Assembly: GCA_022495005.1 (NCBI GenBank)
Contig: JAGYXB010002034.1
Location: 248,001-312,000, forward strand
Length of the DNA: 64,000 nt
Reading direction: 5' to 3'
Source: Rhyacophila brunnea
Taxonomy: Eukaryota; Arthropoda; Insecta; Trichoptera; Rhyacophilidae
Made by a program: the position numbers and the translations under genes. The notes beneath the pieces were generated by a model, which did no database searches, was not told where the DNA came from, and worked only from the letters and a program-made list of their open reading frames with translations. Below are positions 44,600-55,804 of this stretch, piece after piece. Each line of letters opens with the position of its first letter. The stretch's first letter is position 1.

Positions 44600-44798
44600 C
44601 CACCGCTTTGAATCCTGGGTCTGGTAAGTACCTACCTACCTACGCAGATTGTTTTTCAATTTGTGTATAAGTCAGAGTACGGACCTAATAGGTTAAGCAA
44701 GTGGCTGACATCCATTTCTCGTAAAAAAACAATCTGTTAATACAAACCTCTACTCTGTGGAGGCCCATATGATCCTATTAGGATCGGACATGGTCGAA
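44600..44798 (+). mobile_element. tRNA-derived SINE S2 copy
   Basis: CGCTTTGAATCCTGGGTCTG ends a decayed tRNA-like head; the body follows to GGATCGGACATGGTCG and an A-rich tail. ACCTACCTACCTAC is expanded just after the head. Confidence 0.82.
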
Positions 44799-45115
44799 AG
44801 AAGAAGAAAGAAGTCGCTTCCACAAGTTACTATCAATTGTGCATGGCGTAACGGTCATGCTAGGTTTATTAGTGTCCATTTGTGTCGTCAGCGCTGTCTT
44901 GCTTTTAAACACGCCGCATCGGAATATTAAAACAAACATTGGATGCCCTAAATAATTGAATCAATTTATGAGTGCCACGGTTCTTTCAGTGATCACATGT
45001 CTTTTATGGTGCAAGTGGGGGTGTTTGACAGCAAAGCATACTGGTCCCGATCCCTGGTTATGAATAAGGTCCTTAGAAAAAATAAGTAATATTTTATTTA
45101 CGTAAATAATTACTT

Positions 45116-46730
45116 TCTTTTAGTGTGTAAACTGTCAATTAATGGTGGAAATGCAATGTATTATTAGATAAAACGCAAACTTTATCGTAGGTACTGATTC
45201 AAATTTTATTAAATATAACTGGACCAGTTTCGTCCGCCTCAGAGGGACATCCTGACAAATATCCCTCTGAAGCGAACGAAACCTTAAGGGGGGACATGCT
45301 CGTCGAAGGTCAAAATTGAGTTTTTATTGTATATTCAAACCATGATCCTGGACACTCCTTAAACGTTGTAGATGATCTATTTATATAATTTTGAAGCCTT
45401 ATTATTTTTTATACTTATTTTAAACATTTGATAACTGCATGAAGTATTTTTGTTACATAAAATAGTATTCTTTTAAACCTCTCGCTCTAATGTTTTAGAA
45501 TATAGTCATATTTCGGTACATAACTGTGCAGTGGTGTTAAGATTTTTTACATTTATTAATTCTTAAACGCATTTATGAAAATATTAGTATAATTTATTAC
45601 GAGATAATTTTGGTAAAATATTCACGATAAAAATTATATTGATAATCTCTGTGATCCCAAATTTGACAAGAATTAGGCATTTTATTATTCAAAAAATCGG
45701 CAAGATTAACACATTTGAAGATGATTCTAAAGATACTTATTATAAGCTATGTCTTTGACCATTCAAGTGTGATAAACATCTTATGAATAATGATTGCTTT
45801 ATAATAATTATTGACCCAAGAATAAGGTAGTGTTTTTTTGAAATATGCCATTTCTTTTGTCATTCCCTAGTGGTTAAGCTACAACATACGGCCGTAGCCA
45901 TAAATTGACAAACTTTAATTGAAGTAGGGAGTAAAATGATATTGACGCGCGTGTTTGAACATGTACCGTTTAAAAAAAAATAAAAAAAAATTCGGTTAGG
46001 TACATGTTCAAACACGCGCGTTAACATAATTTTACTCCCTACTTTAATTATAGTTTGTCATTCTATGGCTACGGCCGTATGTTGTAGTTTAACCACTAGG
46101 GAATGATAAAAGAAATGGCGTATTTCAAAAAAACACCACCTTCTTCTTAGGTCAATAATTATTATAAAGCAATCATTATTCATAAGATTTTTATCACACT
46201 TGAATGGTCAAGGACATAGCTTATAATAAATATCTTTAGAATCATCTTCAAATGTGTTAATCTTGCCGATTTTTTGAATAATAAAATGCCTAATTTTTGT
46301 CAAATTTGGGATCACAGAGATTATCAAAATAATTTTTTATCGTGAATATTTTACAAAAATTATCTCGTAATAAATTATACTAATAATTTTATAAATGCGT
46401 TTAAAAATTAATAAATGTAAAAAATCTTAACACCGCTGCACAGTTCTGTACCGAAATATGACTATATTCTAAAACATTAGAGCGAGAGGTTTAAAAGAAT
46501 ACTATTTTATGTAACAAAAATACTTTATGCAGTCATTAAATGTTTAAAATAACTATAAAGAATAATAAGGCTTCCAAATTATATAAACAGATTATCTACA
46601 ACGTTTAAGGAGTGTCCAGGATCATGGTTTGAAAATACAATAAAAACTCAATTTTGACCTTCGACGAGCATGTCCCCCCTTAATAAAAGTAGAATCAGTA
46701 CGACAAAATTTCCGTTTTATTTAAACTAAT
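45116..46730. mobile_element. Family F foldback, split by the TTAA palindrome
   Basis: AAACTGTCAATTAATGGTGG, AAAACGCAAACTTTATCGTA and GGACCAGTTTCGTCCGCC match 20955-21133. After the palindrome at 45288-46679, AAAGTAGAATCAGTACGACA is the inverse of the left arm text, completing the foldback. The element is an older host for the palindrome. Confidence 0.7.
45288..46679. mobile_element. piggyBac-like foldback, copy 2, near-perfect 1.39-kb palindrome
   Basis: TTAA flanks both ends (45284-45287 and 46680-46683). It starts GGGGGGACATGCTCGTCG and ends with the inverse CGACGAGCATGTCCCCCC. The two arms of about 680 bp pair along their whole length with few mismatches around an A-rich centre near 45975-46000. 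No coding capacity. The whole would form a long hairpin as single-stranded DNA or RNA. Related: 37623-38471 (shortened) and 62971-63595 (left arm). Confidence 0.92.
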
Positions 46731-46739
46731 AATCAATAA

Positions 46740-47594
46740 TTAGTATTTTTTCCTTATGTGCACTGTTCTTGTGTTCTTAATTATTATTATTAATATCTTT
46801 TTAGCAAGATACTTTCTACACACATTGTTGGACTATAGGTACTACAATCCCTTACAGCCTTACACCAATCATTATCTATCCTTCCCGCAAAGCTTGCGGA
46901 ACTAGACAAAAAGAAATAACACCAATTAGGAAACATTTTTTTTAATAAAATAAAAAAAAACTACATTCATAATAACACAACTGCGCCAATAAAATAATTC
47001 TAGACGTAGAAAAACTGCGTCTGGAATAAGGGAATCGGAAATGGAAGAAATATTAGGTACGTCGTACATCCTATGATTATGTTTTTGGAGATAGAAAAAA
47101 AATATACAATAGGTACCCACAAATATTACTTATTGTATAATATCTAAAATCAGTCAACATAATATTGATAAGTTGTACATACATATTCGTTCCTGAATCT
47201 ATAATTTTAGAATCTATATCATAGTTTCTGATCCTTTTTTGGCTCCCTTTCTCAAAGATTTTTTCGGCGCACCTCCTCCCCCCCTCCCCCTCTCCTGATG
47301 AGAAAATTTTATCACTACCTAATAACTAATAATACAATTATTGGAAATCTATTTTTTTAACTTTACCAACCTATAGCTGTGTGAGTAAATTTTAAACATT
47401 CTCAAAAGTATCTAATTCGTCTATATTAAGGTCTACTCTATAAGATTTCAATAGCATCTCTAAATCTCCCGAATCGATTGTATCATCCTTTTAAATCCCA
47501 CTTACTTCCTAACGTCCTCTACTGCCCCTCCATTCTCTACTCTACTGCCACTCAGCAATGCACTCCTAGATCTCTGCAGCGCATACATTTAGAG
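46740..47594. other. Unassigned; pyrimidine-rich patch
   Basis: A CTCCTCCCCCCCTCCCCC patch near 47270 recalls the G/C-rich inner ends of some hAT elements here, but no matching partner was found. Confidence 0.35.
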
Positions 47595-47602
47595 ACCATG
47601 CT

Positions 47603-47847
47603 CAGCGCTCGAAATGGAAAAAATTACGAACCGGAGCGCTCGGTAGTTTTCTGAAGATTTTTACATAATAAAGTTATCAAAGTTTATGTGTTTTTTTTCC
47701 ATAAAAATAAGTGTGTTAGATTTTCTATTATATGGCCTATCCAGCTCGGACGGTAAAATTATTTATTTCACGAGACGGAGCGATAATTTTACCGATTTCA
47801 CGAACAGGAACGGCGCTCCGGTGCGTTCCTGTCCATTTCGAGCCCTG
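47603..47847. mobile_element. hAT-type MITE with CAGCGCTCGAAATGGA ends, 245 bp
   Basis: ACCATGCT is duplicated perfectly at 47595-47602 and 47848-47855. The right end TCCATTTCGAGCCCTG is the inverse of the left. Inner motifs CGGAGCGCTCGG and GGCGCTCCGG are self-complementary. A relic occurs at about 24540-24590. Confidence 0.9.
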
Positions 47848-47936
47848 ACCATGCTCTAATTTAACCAAATTTAACAGGCTAGAATTAGTTATTAACAGGG
47901 AACACAAAATTAATGAGGACTGACCCTACCCTACAG

Positions 47937-48359
47937 CAGTGGCGAAGGGTGGAGGTAGGCTGTTAAGATTCGACATAAATATCGCGCACTAAACTTTATC
48001 AGTTATACTTATTTGTTTTTATTGAACTAAGAATACAATTTACAGATGATGCTGGTTTGTTTTCAAAATTCGATTAAAACCTAACCATAATCGATAAAAA
48101 ATATTCTTCTAACTATGAAATATCTAAAATTATGTATGGTTTAATGACATAATTTCAGATATTTTATAGATAAACGAATATTTTTTTTACTATTATCTAC
48201 TATGTCTTAGATTAGGCGTGGCTTGATTGAATTTCGGAAACTAACATCATCTACACATTATAGTCTTAGTTCAATTAAATCAAATACGTTTGACTGACAA
48301 AGTTTAGTGTGCACTATTTATGTCGGATCTTAAAACCCTACCTCCACTCTTCGCCACTG
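47937..48359. mobile_element. Family A hAT-like element, copy A9 (internally deleted)
   Basis: CCCTACAG (47929-47936) and CCTTACAG (48360-48367) form an 8-bp duplication with one mismatch. The copy lacks the internal diverged terminal-repeat segment present in A2 and A5, which makes it about 150 bp shorter. Confidence 0.9.
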
Positions 48360-48367
48360 CCTTACAG

Positions 48368-48632
48368 GATGTGTAATAATAGGGTATAGATTTCGAGTGT
48401 GGATAAATATCGGATAAACTTACACACATGTTAAAAAATATGTTACTTTCAATAGTTACGTCTGTATGATAGTAGGTTTGCACTAAAGTTTTTCACGATA
48501 ACTAAACGCGCATACAATGTTTGAGGACAGTCGGCACACTAAATGTTCTTTAAATTGTATGGCCTAAAGTAATTAAACGATCCCTGGTTGGGAACACCTT
48601 GGCCATGGCGACTGACTTTCACATTTATATAT
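48368..48632 (+). repeat. Dispersed repeat, family H copy 2
   Basis: It shares TTTCGAGTGT, ACACATGTTAAAA, TTTCAATAGTTA and TTTGAGGACAGTC with 10081-10350 in the same order and strand. Confidence 0.65.
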
Positions 48633-48678
48633 TATTAATTTCTTTTGTGACTATGACTATTATGAGTGATATTAATCC

Positions 48679-48750
48679 GTCACGGTGGAATATTGGCAAA
48701 ATACTTACATCTGATGTCGCAGGTCGTGGATTCAAGTCCTGCGTCCTTTC
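48679..48750 (+). repeat. tRNA-like segment
   Basis: CGGTGGAATATTGGC resembles box A, and GTGGATTCAAGTCCTGCG contains a box B. The anticodon arm is not convincing, so this is a SINE head or pseudogene rather than a tRNA gene. Confidence 0.45.
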
Positions 48751-48792
48751 AGGAAATAACAAGTCATAAGGAGACTGACGATTAGCACTCTT

Positions 48793-49098
48793 CGCATCTA
48801 TTCTATACACAAGACTGCTATCGGCGGCTATCGGAGGTAGTTTTTTTTATATTTTTGTATTGAGGTATTATATTTTTTACAATAAGTCAGTTGTAATTTA
48901 TTGTTACAATACCTAAGTGCTATGTTTTAACGGCACCCCTCTTGGCTGTGCTAACTTTTAGAGCGAGATAGACAGTTTTGACTGCTTAGACGGCTAACTT
49001 ATTGTAACAATTATAATACTTCATACAAAAATATGATAAACTACCCTTGATAGCCACCGATAGCGGCCGATAGCAGTCTTGTGTATAGAATAGATGCG
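48793..49098. mobile_element. Palindromic element, family K copy 2
   Basis: CGCATCTATTCTATACACAA at the left and its inverse at the right start arms of about 70 bp that continue through a CTATCGG repeat (CGGCGGCTATCGG; CCACCGATAGCGGCCG). The middle (CTGTCTATCTCGCTCTAAAA inverse) matches 28876-29138. No flanking duplication was found. Confidence 0.75.
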
Positions 49099-49154
49099 CT
49101 GGTTCGACGAAATTCACACGGCGATGCAAAAAATTGAATAGATACTAATTCTTT

Positions 49155-49830
49155 TATTCAACGAATAATTCACAAGATTTAAGAATGTACCATTATAATT
49201 AGTGAACATACATAATTCTGAAAACACTCATGAGAAAATATAGCCAATAGAACAAATCTTTTTACGATAAAAGTAAATGTACCTACCTCTGTTTATCCAT
49301 TTCTCGTAAAAACAAAATCTGTTAATACAAACCTCTACTCTGTGGAGGCCCATATGATCCTATTAGGATCGGACATGGTCGGAAAAAAAATGTTTATATA
49401 ATAATTATAATGGTACATTCTTAAATCTTGTGAATTATTCGTTTGAATGAAAGAAATAGTTAATTAAACATTATTAGCAAGTTCAAGTAAGTTGCAATAG
49501 AAAATATTGGAGAGATCCGTGATGTCGGTTAGTAATTAAAGTAGGTAATAAATACTTTAATTTAGAATACAAAAATCGATAGCCTACCGTAACTCAATTT
49601 GGAGAGCACTGATGAGCAAGTATTAATAAAAAGTCAATAATTAAAGTTTGTGGCAATTAAGCATGGCATACGTAGCATAGTGGTAATGCACAGGGCGAGA
49701 AACCCAAGACACGCTGGTTCGATTCCAGCCGGGTGTCTTACTTTTTTCGAAAAATGATTTTTTCTATTGGCTATATTTTCTCATGAGTTTCAGAATTACG
49801 TATACCTACGTAGACGAGATACGTTATCAT
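49155..49830. mobile_element. S1 SINE-like units in both orientations with an S2 3' end inside
   Basis: A minus-strand S1 part (49155-49280) and a plus-strand one (from about 49410) face each other across the 3' end of an S2 copy (49283-49390). The plus-strand tRNA-like head at 49661-49738 has the best boxes of the window: TAGCATAGTGG and GGTTCGATTCC. TTATTCAACGAATAATTCAC and its inverse bound the unit. Confidence 0.65.
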
Positions 49831-49834
49831 GTAG

Positions 49835-50580
49835 CAATAATAATTATTACAATAAATTTTCTACAGTTAGGAATGAGACAAAATTAAGAATAGTTAGGAA
49901 TTTATATGTCTGGCTGGAGCTGGCTCTTATAATTCAATAATAAAAAAAACCTCAACCATCACGTGACTTTGAATCTAAGGCTACATTCAGAGAGCACTGC
50001 TTGCCCCCTTTCTTCCGACGTGTCTATGTCAAATTATATGTCATTAGCGGATCCCGGACGAGTATAATAATTTTATTTTTTATTTTTCGAGTCTTGCGGT
50101 TTTGGCCCGAACCCCGCGGCATCAGACCCGAAAGCTGTCGGTCTTCAAACGCGATGTTTTAACCACTGTGCCTTTATTTGTATTGTAGACTTCGACTAAA
50201 ACCAGCGAGCAAATTTATAAGTGTTTTATATTGATATGGACATCCTGTTACGATTTTAAACTCAACATTGTATCGTCTTAATAGTAAATTATTTATTTTA
50301 AATCGTTGACAATTAGGTACATAACTATAAAAAATATTTAATAAAACTGAAATATCCACGCAATCGACAATGGTTACATATAAATTGCACGTAAAACATT
50401 TCACCGTAGCACAGTTCGCCGTGAACTTTTTTATATACAATTTACTTATAGTTACTCTATTGACTATAGATTTATTAGATTCAATATGAACATTAACTCA
50501 ATTTTCATTTCTGAATTTGGCAAAATTCATGAATTGAAGAATGAAAACCTAACCTTTCAAAAAAACCTTTTAAAATTCTC
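49835..50580. other. Mostly unassigned; possible tRNA-like trace
   Basis: Around 50100-50175 the minus strand has GGCACAGTGGTTAAAAC (box A-like) and GGGTTCGGGCC (weak box B). A minus-strand frame at 50174-50440 has no family resemblance. Confidence 0.35.
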
Positions 50581-50770
50581 TAAAGTGTAAAGTGTAAACC
50601 GACAAGAACCGTGTTTTATTTAAACATGCATTTTATCTCAGTACCTACTATACGACCTTAAGAGGTTGAACGGTCTTTAATATATGATCATATATTATTT
50701 CCGATAGATCATTTCACTGTGAAGTGTGATACGGCGAACTGTATACGTACACATTTCCGGACACGGTAAA
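50581..50770. repeat. Dispersed repeat, family E copy 1
   Basis: AAAGTGTAAA.CGACAAGAACC, GAGGTTGAACGGTCTTTAAT and GTGTGATACGGCGAACTG match 59370-59541 in the same order. ACGGCGAACTG also appears inverted near 50409. Boundaries are unknown. Confidence 0.65.
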
Positions 50771-51039
50771 AATCGTGCTAAATTCTATTCACCGCTGCGC
50801 GAGAGAAATGTCAAAACGAGACAGTACCTATATTATATTATATACTGTAATAATATGCCATCCTAATACGGATCAAATGTTCAAGCCTACAAATTTATTG
50901 TTAAATAGTTTCCAAGGCACTCGTTATGTGTTAGGTATACGATGTGTCATCCATGTAAGGAGTTCCCTATATTTAAGAAAATGTTGAAAATCACTAATAT
51001 AAGGTAATGTGTTTAGAAGACTTGTTTTCATTTTTACCA

Positions 51040-51500
51040 CGTTTTTATTAGCTCGTATTCTTGTTTGTCCAGTACAAACCTTGCAATCGATTTTTAACTA
51101 ACTTCCCGACTAGCTAGATATTTGAAACTTTTAGAATATATCAGAACACGATGCCAAATATGCATTATTTTAATACTTTTAGCCATCTTCAAGCAGAATT
51201 GAATTAATTTTCAGTTAATTCTGTTTTGTATTTATAGTTATTTCAGAAAAATCCGTAAAAAGTAAAAGACTATTAGTGGTTGCTAAGGGTCCTAGCAAGT
51301 AAATTATTAATATATACGTGCGTTACTATGGAAATCACAATGAAATGTTTTGACATTTCAGTATTCTATATTTTTTTGTTTATTTGTTTTTTATTTACTT
51401 CATAATATCAAGTACAAGTTTGAGCATAATAATTCAACAGAAAATTTAAAAACGTTGTATATAAAAAGTTCATTTTATCTTGTAATTTTACCGTTATTTA
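51040..51500. repeat. Dispersed repeat, family L copy 1
   Basis: TTTTTATTAGCTCGTATTCT, AACTTCCCGACTAGCTAGA, GAATATATCAGAACACGA and AACAGAAAATTTAAAAACGT recur in order at 54493-54925. No inverted ends or coding content were seen. Confidence 0.7.
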
Positions 51501-51956
51501 TTTATTACATGTAAAATTTCTTATTTTGTTTACCGGGTGTTGTATTATTTAATTTCCAGCGTGTTTTCTCCGTTAATTTTCGTGTTTTCCTTTTGTCCCG
51601 TGCAACTCATCATAATGTTAACATTTTCCGTGCTTCCAAGTCATAAAACCGATAAAGTTCAGGCATGCACCATATAATACACCTACGAGGTGTAAAAATG
51701 TTCCACATATAGATTATTTCTATACCTAAGTAGAAAACATAATCCATTACCAAATTAATAAGGCACACCTTTACGATCTAATCGCATTCATACATAGTAA
51801 TATTTTTTGATGGGCTATGTTAGAAAGGATCAGTCGTTTTTATTTCAGTTTTCAATACTACGTACCAGTGACACGTCATTGAATGGCTGTGAATGTTTTA
51901 CTACTGACAGAAAATGTGTATGCATCAAATCTATGTGAATTTAGCTAAAGCCTTAT

Positions 51957-52410
51957 CCGGTAACCGGACAAAACAGAACAGTGACAAAACAGAACAGCCA
52001 GGGGAAAATTGAAACATTAATTTTTGTGGAATCTATTTAGGATAGGTTAGATTAGGTTAGGTTATGTTAGGTTAGGTTAAGTTAGGTTAGGTTAGGTTAG
52101 GTCATTATTTCGTTGTACCTAGTCACCCAATAATTTTGAACATATTATATTGAATAAGATGATATATCCTAAGCTTGCCGGCAACACCAAGTTAAGTCCC
52201 ATTTATTTGAGGCTTTCTAGCGATTAGGAATGCAGAAATTAGGTATATAATTTGATTTATTATGGCGTATTGAAAATCTGTGCTATTAAAAATCTATCAA
52301 CATAATAGAGATAGGACAATATCAATAGTAAATTTATATTTTTCCTGAAAGGTCATAGTTATATTTATCGTTGTTCTGTTTTGTCACTGTTCTGTTTTGT
52401 TATGGAACCC
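51957..52410. mobile_element. Inverted-repeat unit with TTAGG array inside
   Basis: GACAAAACAGAACAGTGACA continuing AAACAGAAC (51967-51995) has its inverse at 52373-52402. The first arm is itself a double copy of the unit ACAAAACAGAACAGTG. A TTAGG-rich array lies near the left arm. It is a different family from 13591-13814 but has the same design. Confidence 0.65.
52037..52102 (+). repeat. Interstitial (TTAGG)n-like array
   Basis: Variant and perfect TTAGG units alternate, with four perfect ones at the right end; some carry single changes (TTAGA, TTATG, TTAAG). Confidence 0.9.
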
Positions 52411-52420
52411 GTAAATCAAT

Positions 52421-52460
52421 CAGTGGCGAAGACTCCATACTAGACGATTATTTAAAGCCT
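52421..52460. mobile_element. Family B left-end fragment
   Basis: CAGTGGCGAAGACTCCATAC followed by GATTATTTAAA.CC is the family B left end of 224-1100; the similarity then stops. Confidence 0.7.
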
Positions 52461-52663
52461 TCTTCACCCTACTTCGGTGCTTGGTGGGTGGTGTGAGACT
52501 CGACGATAGAAGTGGGGCGTTGTACTGTAGCGTTACATGGTGCGAAATGCAGCTCAAACCAATACTAAGTAATTAATAGCCGCCAACCGTAACTTACAAA
52601 TAAATGACAAATTTAACATACTTACATCCGAGATACGTCATTGTGAAGTAATTTTATTGATCG

Positions 52664-52830
52664 TCGAGGTGAGGGAGCCGAATGTCCCGCGGCAAGGAAA
52701 CTAAGGCGGCGTCGTCCCATTGCAGAGTCGCGGGTTCGAATCCGGGCCGACGGAGCCTGTTTTACTATCGAGGCATGCGAGGGTTGGGCTAGATGCCTTG
52801 ATGGCAAACCCGATCTGAAAAAAATAGAAA
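52664..52830 (+). mobile_element. tRNA-derived SINE, third family
   Basis: The tRNA-like head carries GGTTCGAATCCGGGCCGACG (box B from 52733). The short body (GGCATGCGAGGGTTGGG, GATGGCAAACCCGATCTG) ends in an A-rich tail. GC content is much higher than the surroundings. Single copy here. Confidence 0.65.
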
Positions 52831-52969
52831 ATATCTTTTATTAGAATTATGTTGCACTGTCGTTTTAAATTTAATAACAAGTAGGTACCTACATTGTCTC
52901 CATCGTAAATCATTAACTGTATCTACCAGTGGCGAGAAGTGGAGGTAGACTGTTAAGATTCAGCATAAG

Positions 52970-53211
52970 AGGACATCCATTGACTGAAACCGTATGCGGT
53001 TTAGATCCGTGTGCCATACTAAACTTATGATTGTTGTTCATGAAAATATAATTTCACTAAATTTGTAAATGTAAGTGTATGGTAGGTATAAACGGATACG
53101 ATCAGATGCTTATAATATACTTTGTGGAAATATATTTCTATGACTAGAAGAGATAAGCTTAGTATAGCACACGGTTCGAAACCGCATACGGTTTTAGTCC
53201 ATGGACGGCCT
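52970..53211. mobile_element. Inverted-repeat element nested in A10, 242 bp
   Basis: AGGACATCCATTGACTGAAA continues ACCG and GTGTGCCATACTAAACTTA; its imperfect inverse fills 53150-53211 (TAGTATAGCACACGG, CCGCATACGGTTTTAGTCCA). The arms are about 57 bp. The flanks allow no certain duplication; TAA on both sides is possible. Confidence 0.75.
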
Positions 53212-53591
53212 ATTAATAGTGCACACTAAACTTTTTTAGTCACACTTATTTGTTTTCATTAAATTAATAATACAATTTGAACATGGTGCTGGTTGGTTTT
53301 TAAAATTCAAACAACCCTACCTAAGCCAAACCATATTAGCTAAAGTATGCTATGAGCGATCCGACAAAAATAAAGCACAATTTTTCAGTCATACTTATTT
53401 GATTTCGTTGAATTATAAATATTAATTTACATTGCAGATGGGGTTGGTTAGTTTTTTTAGTTCATTAAGCCCTGCTCACCAAACCATAATCAATAAAAAA
53501 GATTCTTCCATCTATAAAATATCTAGTAGGTATTATGTATGGTTTAATTTTAGATATTTTATAGATAAACGAATATTTTTTTACTATTATC

Positions 53592-53957
53592 CATTGATAT
53601 ACTACTGGATGAATCATATGCTTCTTAAAATGACGCCCGATTTTCAGCGACTCGGCCTTTGTTAAAACTTACTGAGTAAGCCCGGTCTAGCTTGCATCTT
53701 ACTCTAACTAATAGTCAACGCATGACGACTTGCTCTGTCTGCTTTGCGTTGCAGCCACCCTTAGGTTCACTATTCCAAGAACGCAAATTTAGTTTTACAG
53801 CCAGGGCAATACGGGTGAAATTCGGGAATCCATGTTATCGGTCTTAACGCATTATACCTACAAGGAAATATTATAAGACGATATTCATAATATCTTTTGT
53901 GGTACACTTTTAAAATGACACTTGTATGGGAACTGCTCATCTAGTAGTATATCAATG
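53592..53957 (+). mobile_element. hAT-type MITE with CATTGATATACTACT ends, copy 1
   Basis: CTATTATC is duplicated perfectly at 53584-53591 and 53958-53965. The ends are CATTGATATACTACTGGATG and CATCTAGTAGTATATCAATG. The unit is 366 bp and non-coding, and is nested in family A copy A10. The second copy (60131-60498) lies in the opposite orientation. Confidence 0.93.
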
Positions 53958-54492
53958 CTATTATCATATACCTATTATGGCTTGGATAAGGGAGGGTTTA
54001 ATAGAATTTCAAAAACTAACAAACACTATCTACACATTGTAGTTTTAGTTCAATGAAATCTAATACAGTTAACTGATAAAATTTATCGTTCACTATTTTT
54101 ATATCTTCAGAGCCTACGCCCACCTTCCCCGCTAATATATACAGGTTACCTATTGTTACCTACCATTGATAATTAATTTCTATTGAGCCAACTAATCTAA
54201 TCTACATGGTGACTTAGGTAGGTACCTACTTCCTAAAAAGGTAAAATTTTATTTATCAGAATCACACATATAAGTATATTGAAATTTATTTTTCGGGGCC
54301 GCACTGAGATAAAAATGAGTGTTGCAAGTCTGAAAGAAGTTTTTGTTAAATATGCAATAAATCATAATTAGTTAGAATATAAGAATTTGTAGCAATCACT
54401 TAAAATGGTAAAAGATAGTACAAATAAAAGTACATAACCAAATCAACACATGGACAGGCGACCAGTTTTTTTATTATCAAGAATCATTTTTT

Positions 54493-54925
54493 ATCACGTT
54501 TTTATTAGCTCGTATTCTTGTTTGTCCGGTACATTTTTTTTCTTGTTTGTCCAAGATTTGTATTGGACAATTGAAGATTTTTAACTAACTTCCCGACTAG
54601 CTAGACATTTGAAATTTTTAGAATATATCAGAACACGACGACAATGCATTATTTTAATACTTTTAGCCATTATTAAGCAGATTTGAATTCATTTTCAGTT
54701 AATTCTGTTTTGTATGGAAAGTTATTATTGTCTAAGGGGGTCCTAGTAACTAAATTATTAATGAAATCAATATGAAATGTCAAAATGACATTTCAATATT
54801 CTATAATATTTATTCAGTATTTCTATCAAGTACAATAAAAAGTTTTTATTAATACACAGAATTGTCAAGTTTATATGATTCAACAGAAAATTTAAAAACG
54901 TGGTATATAAAAAGTTCTTTTTATC
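54493..54925. repeat. Dispersed repeat, family L copy 2
   Basis: It matches 51040-51500 in order and strand but has an extra local duplication, TCTTGTTTGTCC, at 54511 and 54540. The first 150 bp are the most similar. Confidence 0.7.
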
Positions 54926-55804
54926 TTGTAATTATTTATTCTTAGTTATCAATTCAAACATAGGCGTAGATACATAAAATCATTCAAGAATCCATTGTCT
55001 AGTGATTTTTGTAATGACGTTTATCTATTCACAGTTTGAATGTAATTTTCACCGTTGTAAACTTTCGTCAGCAAGTTATTCCGTGACGAAGCTACGACAA
55101 GTTTTTAGTAAAAAATGACAAACCCAATCAAATTATTATTTCATTTCGTTCCTTGTAATATTTCAAATGTTCTAATTAAGGAAGGGCATAAGAAGTATTA
55201 CTTAACGTTCTGGATTTTTCTACATCAACCGCTTTGACTGGATCCTAGCCTTCTCTATCCACATCTGTCACCCTTTCAGAGAATGACATAAATGTATTGT
55301 CCGAGAGTCGATCTAAGAGACGCTTTTTATTCTTGCTACATGACTTGACTGAGCTAACTAAAAAATGTGGAGAAAATAATTCGTGTTTGTCAAATATTTC
55401 ATATCTCCATTGATACAGTCATTCGAATAATATTAATTTACCTGCGCAGGTGTCTATTGACTCGATGTTATGAACGAATCGAGTGCAATTCTTTCATGCG
55501 GCGGCCTTCTTTCGAGCCACGCAAGCCTCCTTAGTTTGTATGGAGACCTGTAATTAAGGACGGCCAGCTCGAGTGAGTACCACGCTACCCATACCTACTA
55601 CCTGGTACACAGAAAAGAACTACATCGGGCGAGTAGCCGCCCAGGTGCCTACCTGTTTAGCACAGGCGTGCGCGCAAACTTTGCAGAAGGAGAAAACTTA
55701 ACATTTAAAATATCCCAAACATGTACAATCTTGTACCTACTTAAATTCTGATATAAAGTTACAATTTATTATTATACTTTTCTTTTGATCCCCACTTTTA
55801 CATA
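54926..55804. other. Unassigned; moderately GC-rich patch
   Basis: About 55490-55690 is richer in G and C than the surroundings (GCGGCGGCCTTC, GGGCGAGTAGCCGCCCAGG) but holds no open frame of note and no shared repeat. Confidence 0.4.

Larger units (their letters stand above)
52927..54135. mobile_element. Family A hAT-like element, copy A10, with two nested insertions
   Basis: The copy starts CAGTGGCGAGAAGTGGAGGT after GTATCTAC and ends near CCTTCCCCGCTAAT. The left terminal repeat is split by the inverted-repeat unit at 52970-53211, and the right half by the hAT-type element at 53592-53957. With both removed the order matches A2. Confidence 0.82.

Noticed and set aside
49661..49738. Candidate tRNA gene
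   Set aside because: Box A and box B are good but no plausible acceptor stem and anticodon loop could be set, and related heads recur inside repeats, so it is treated as a SINE head.
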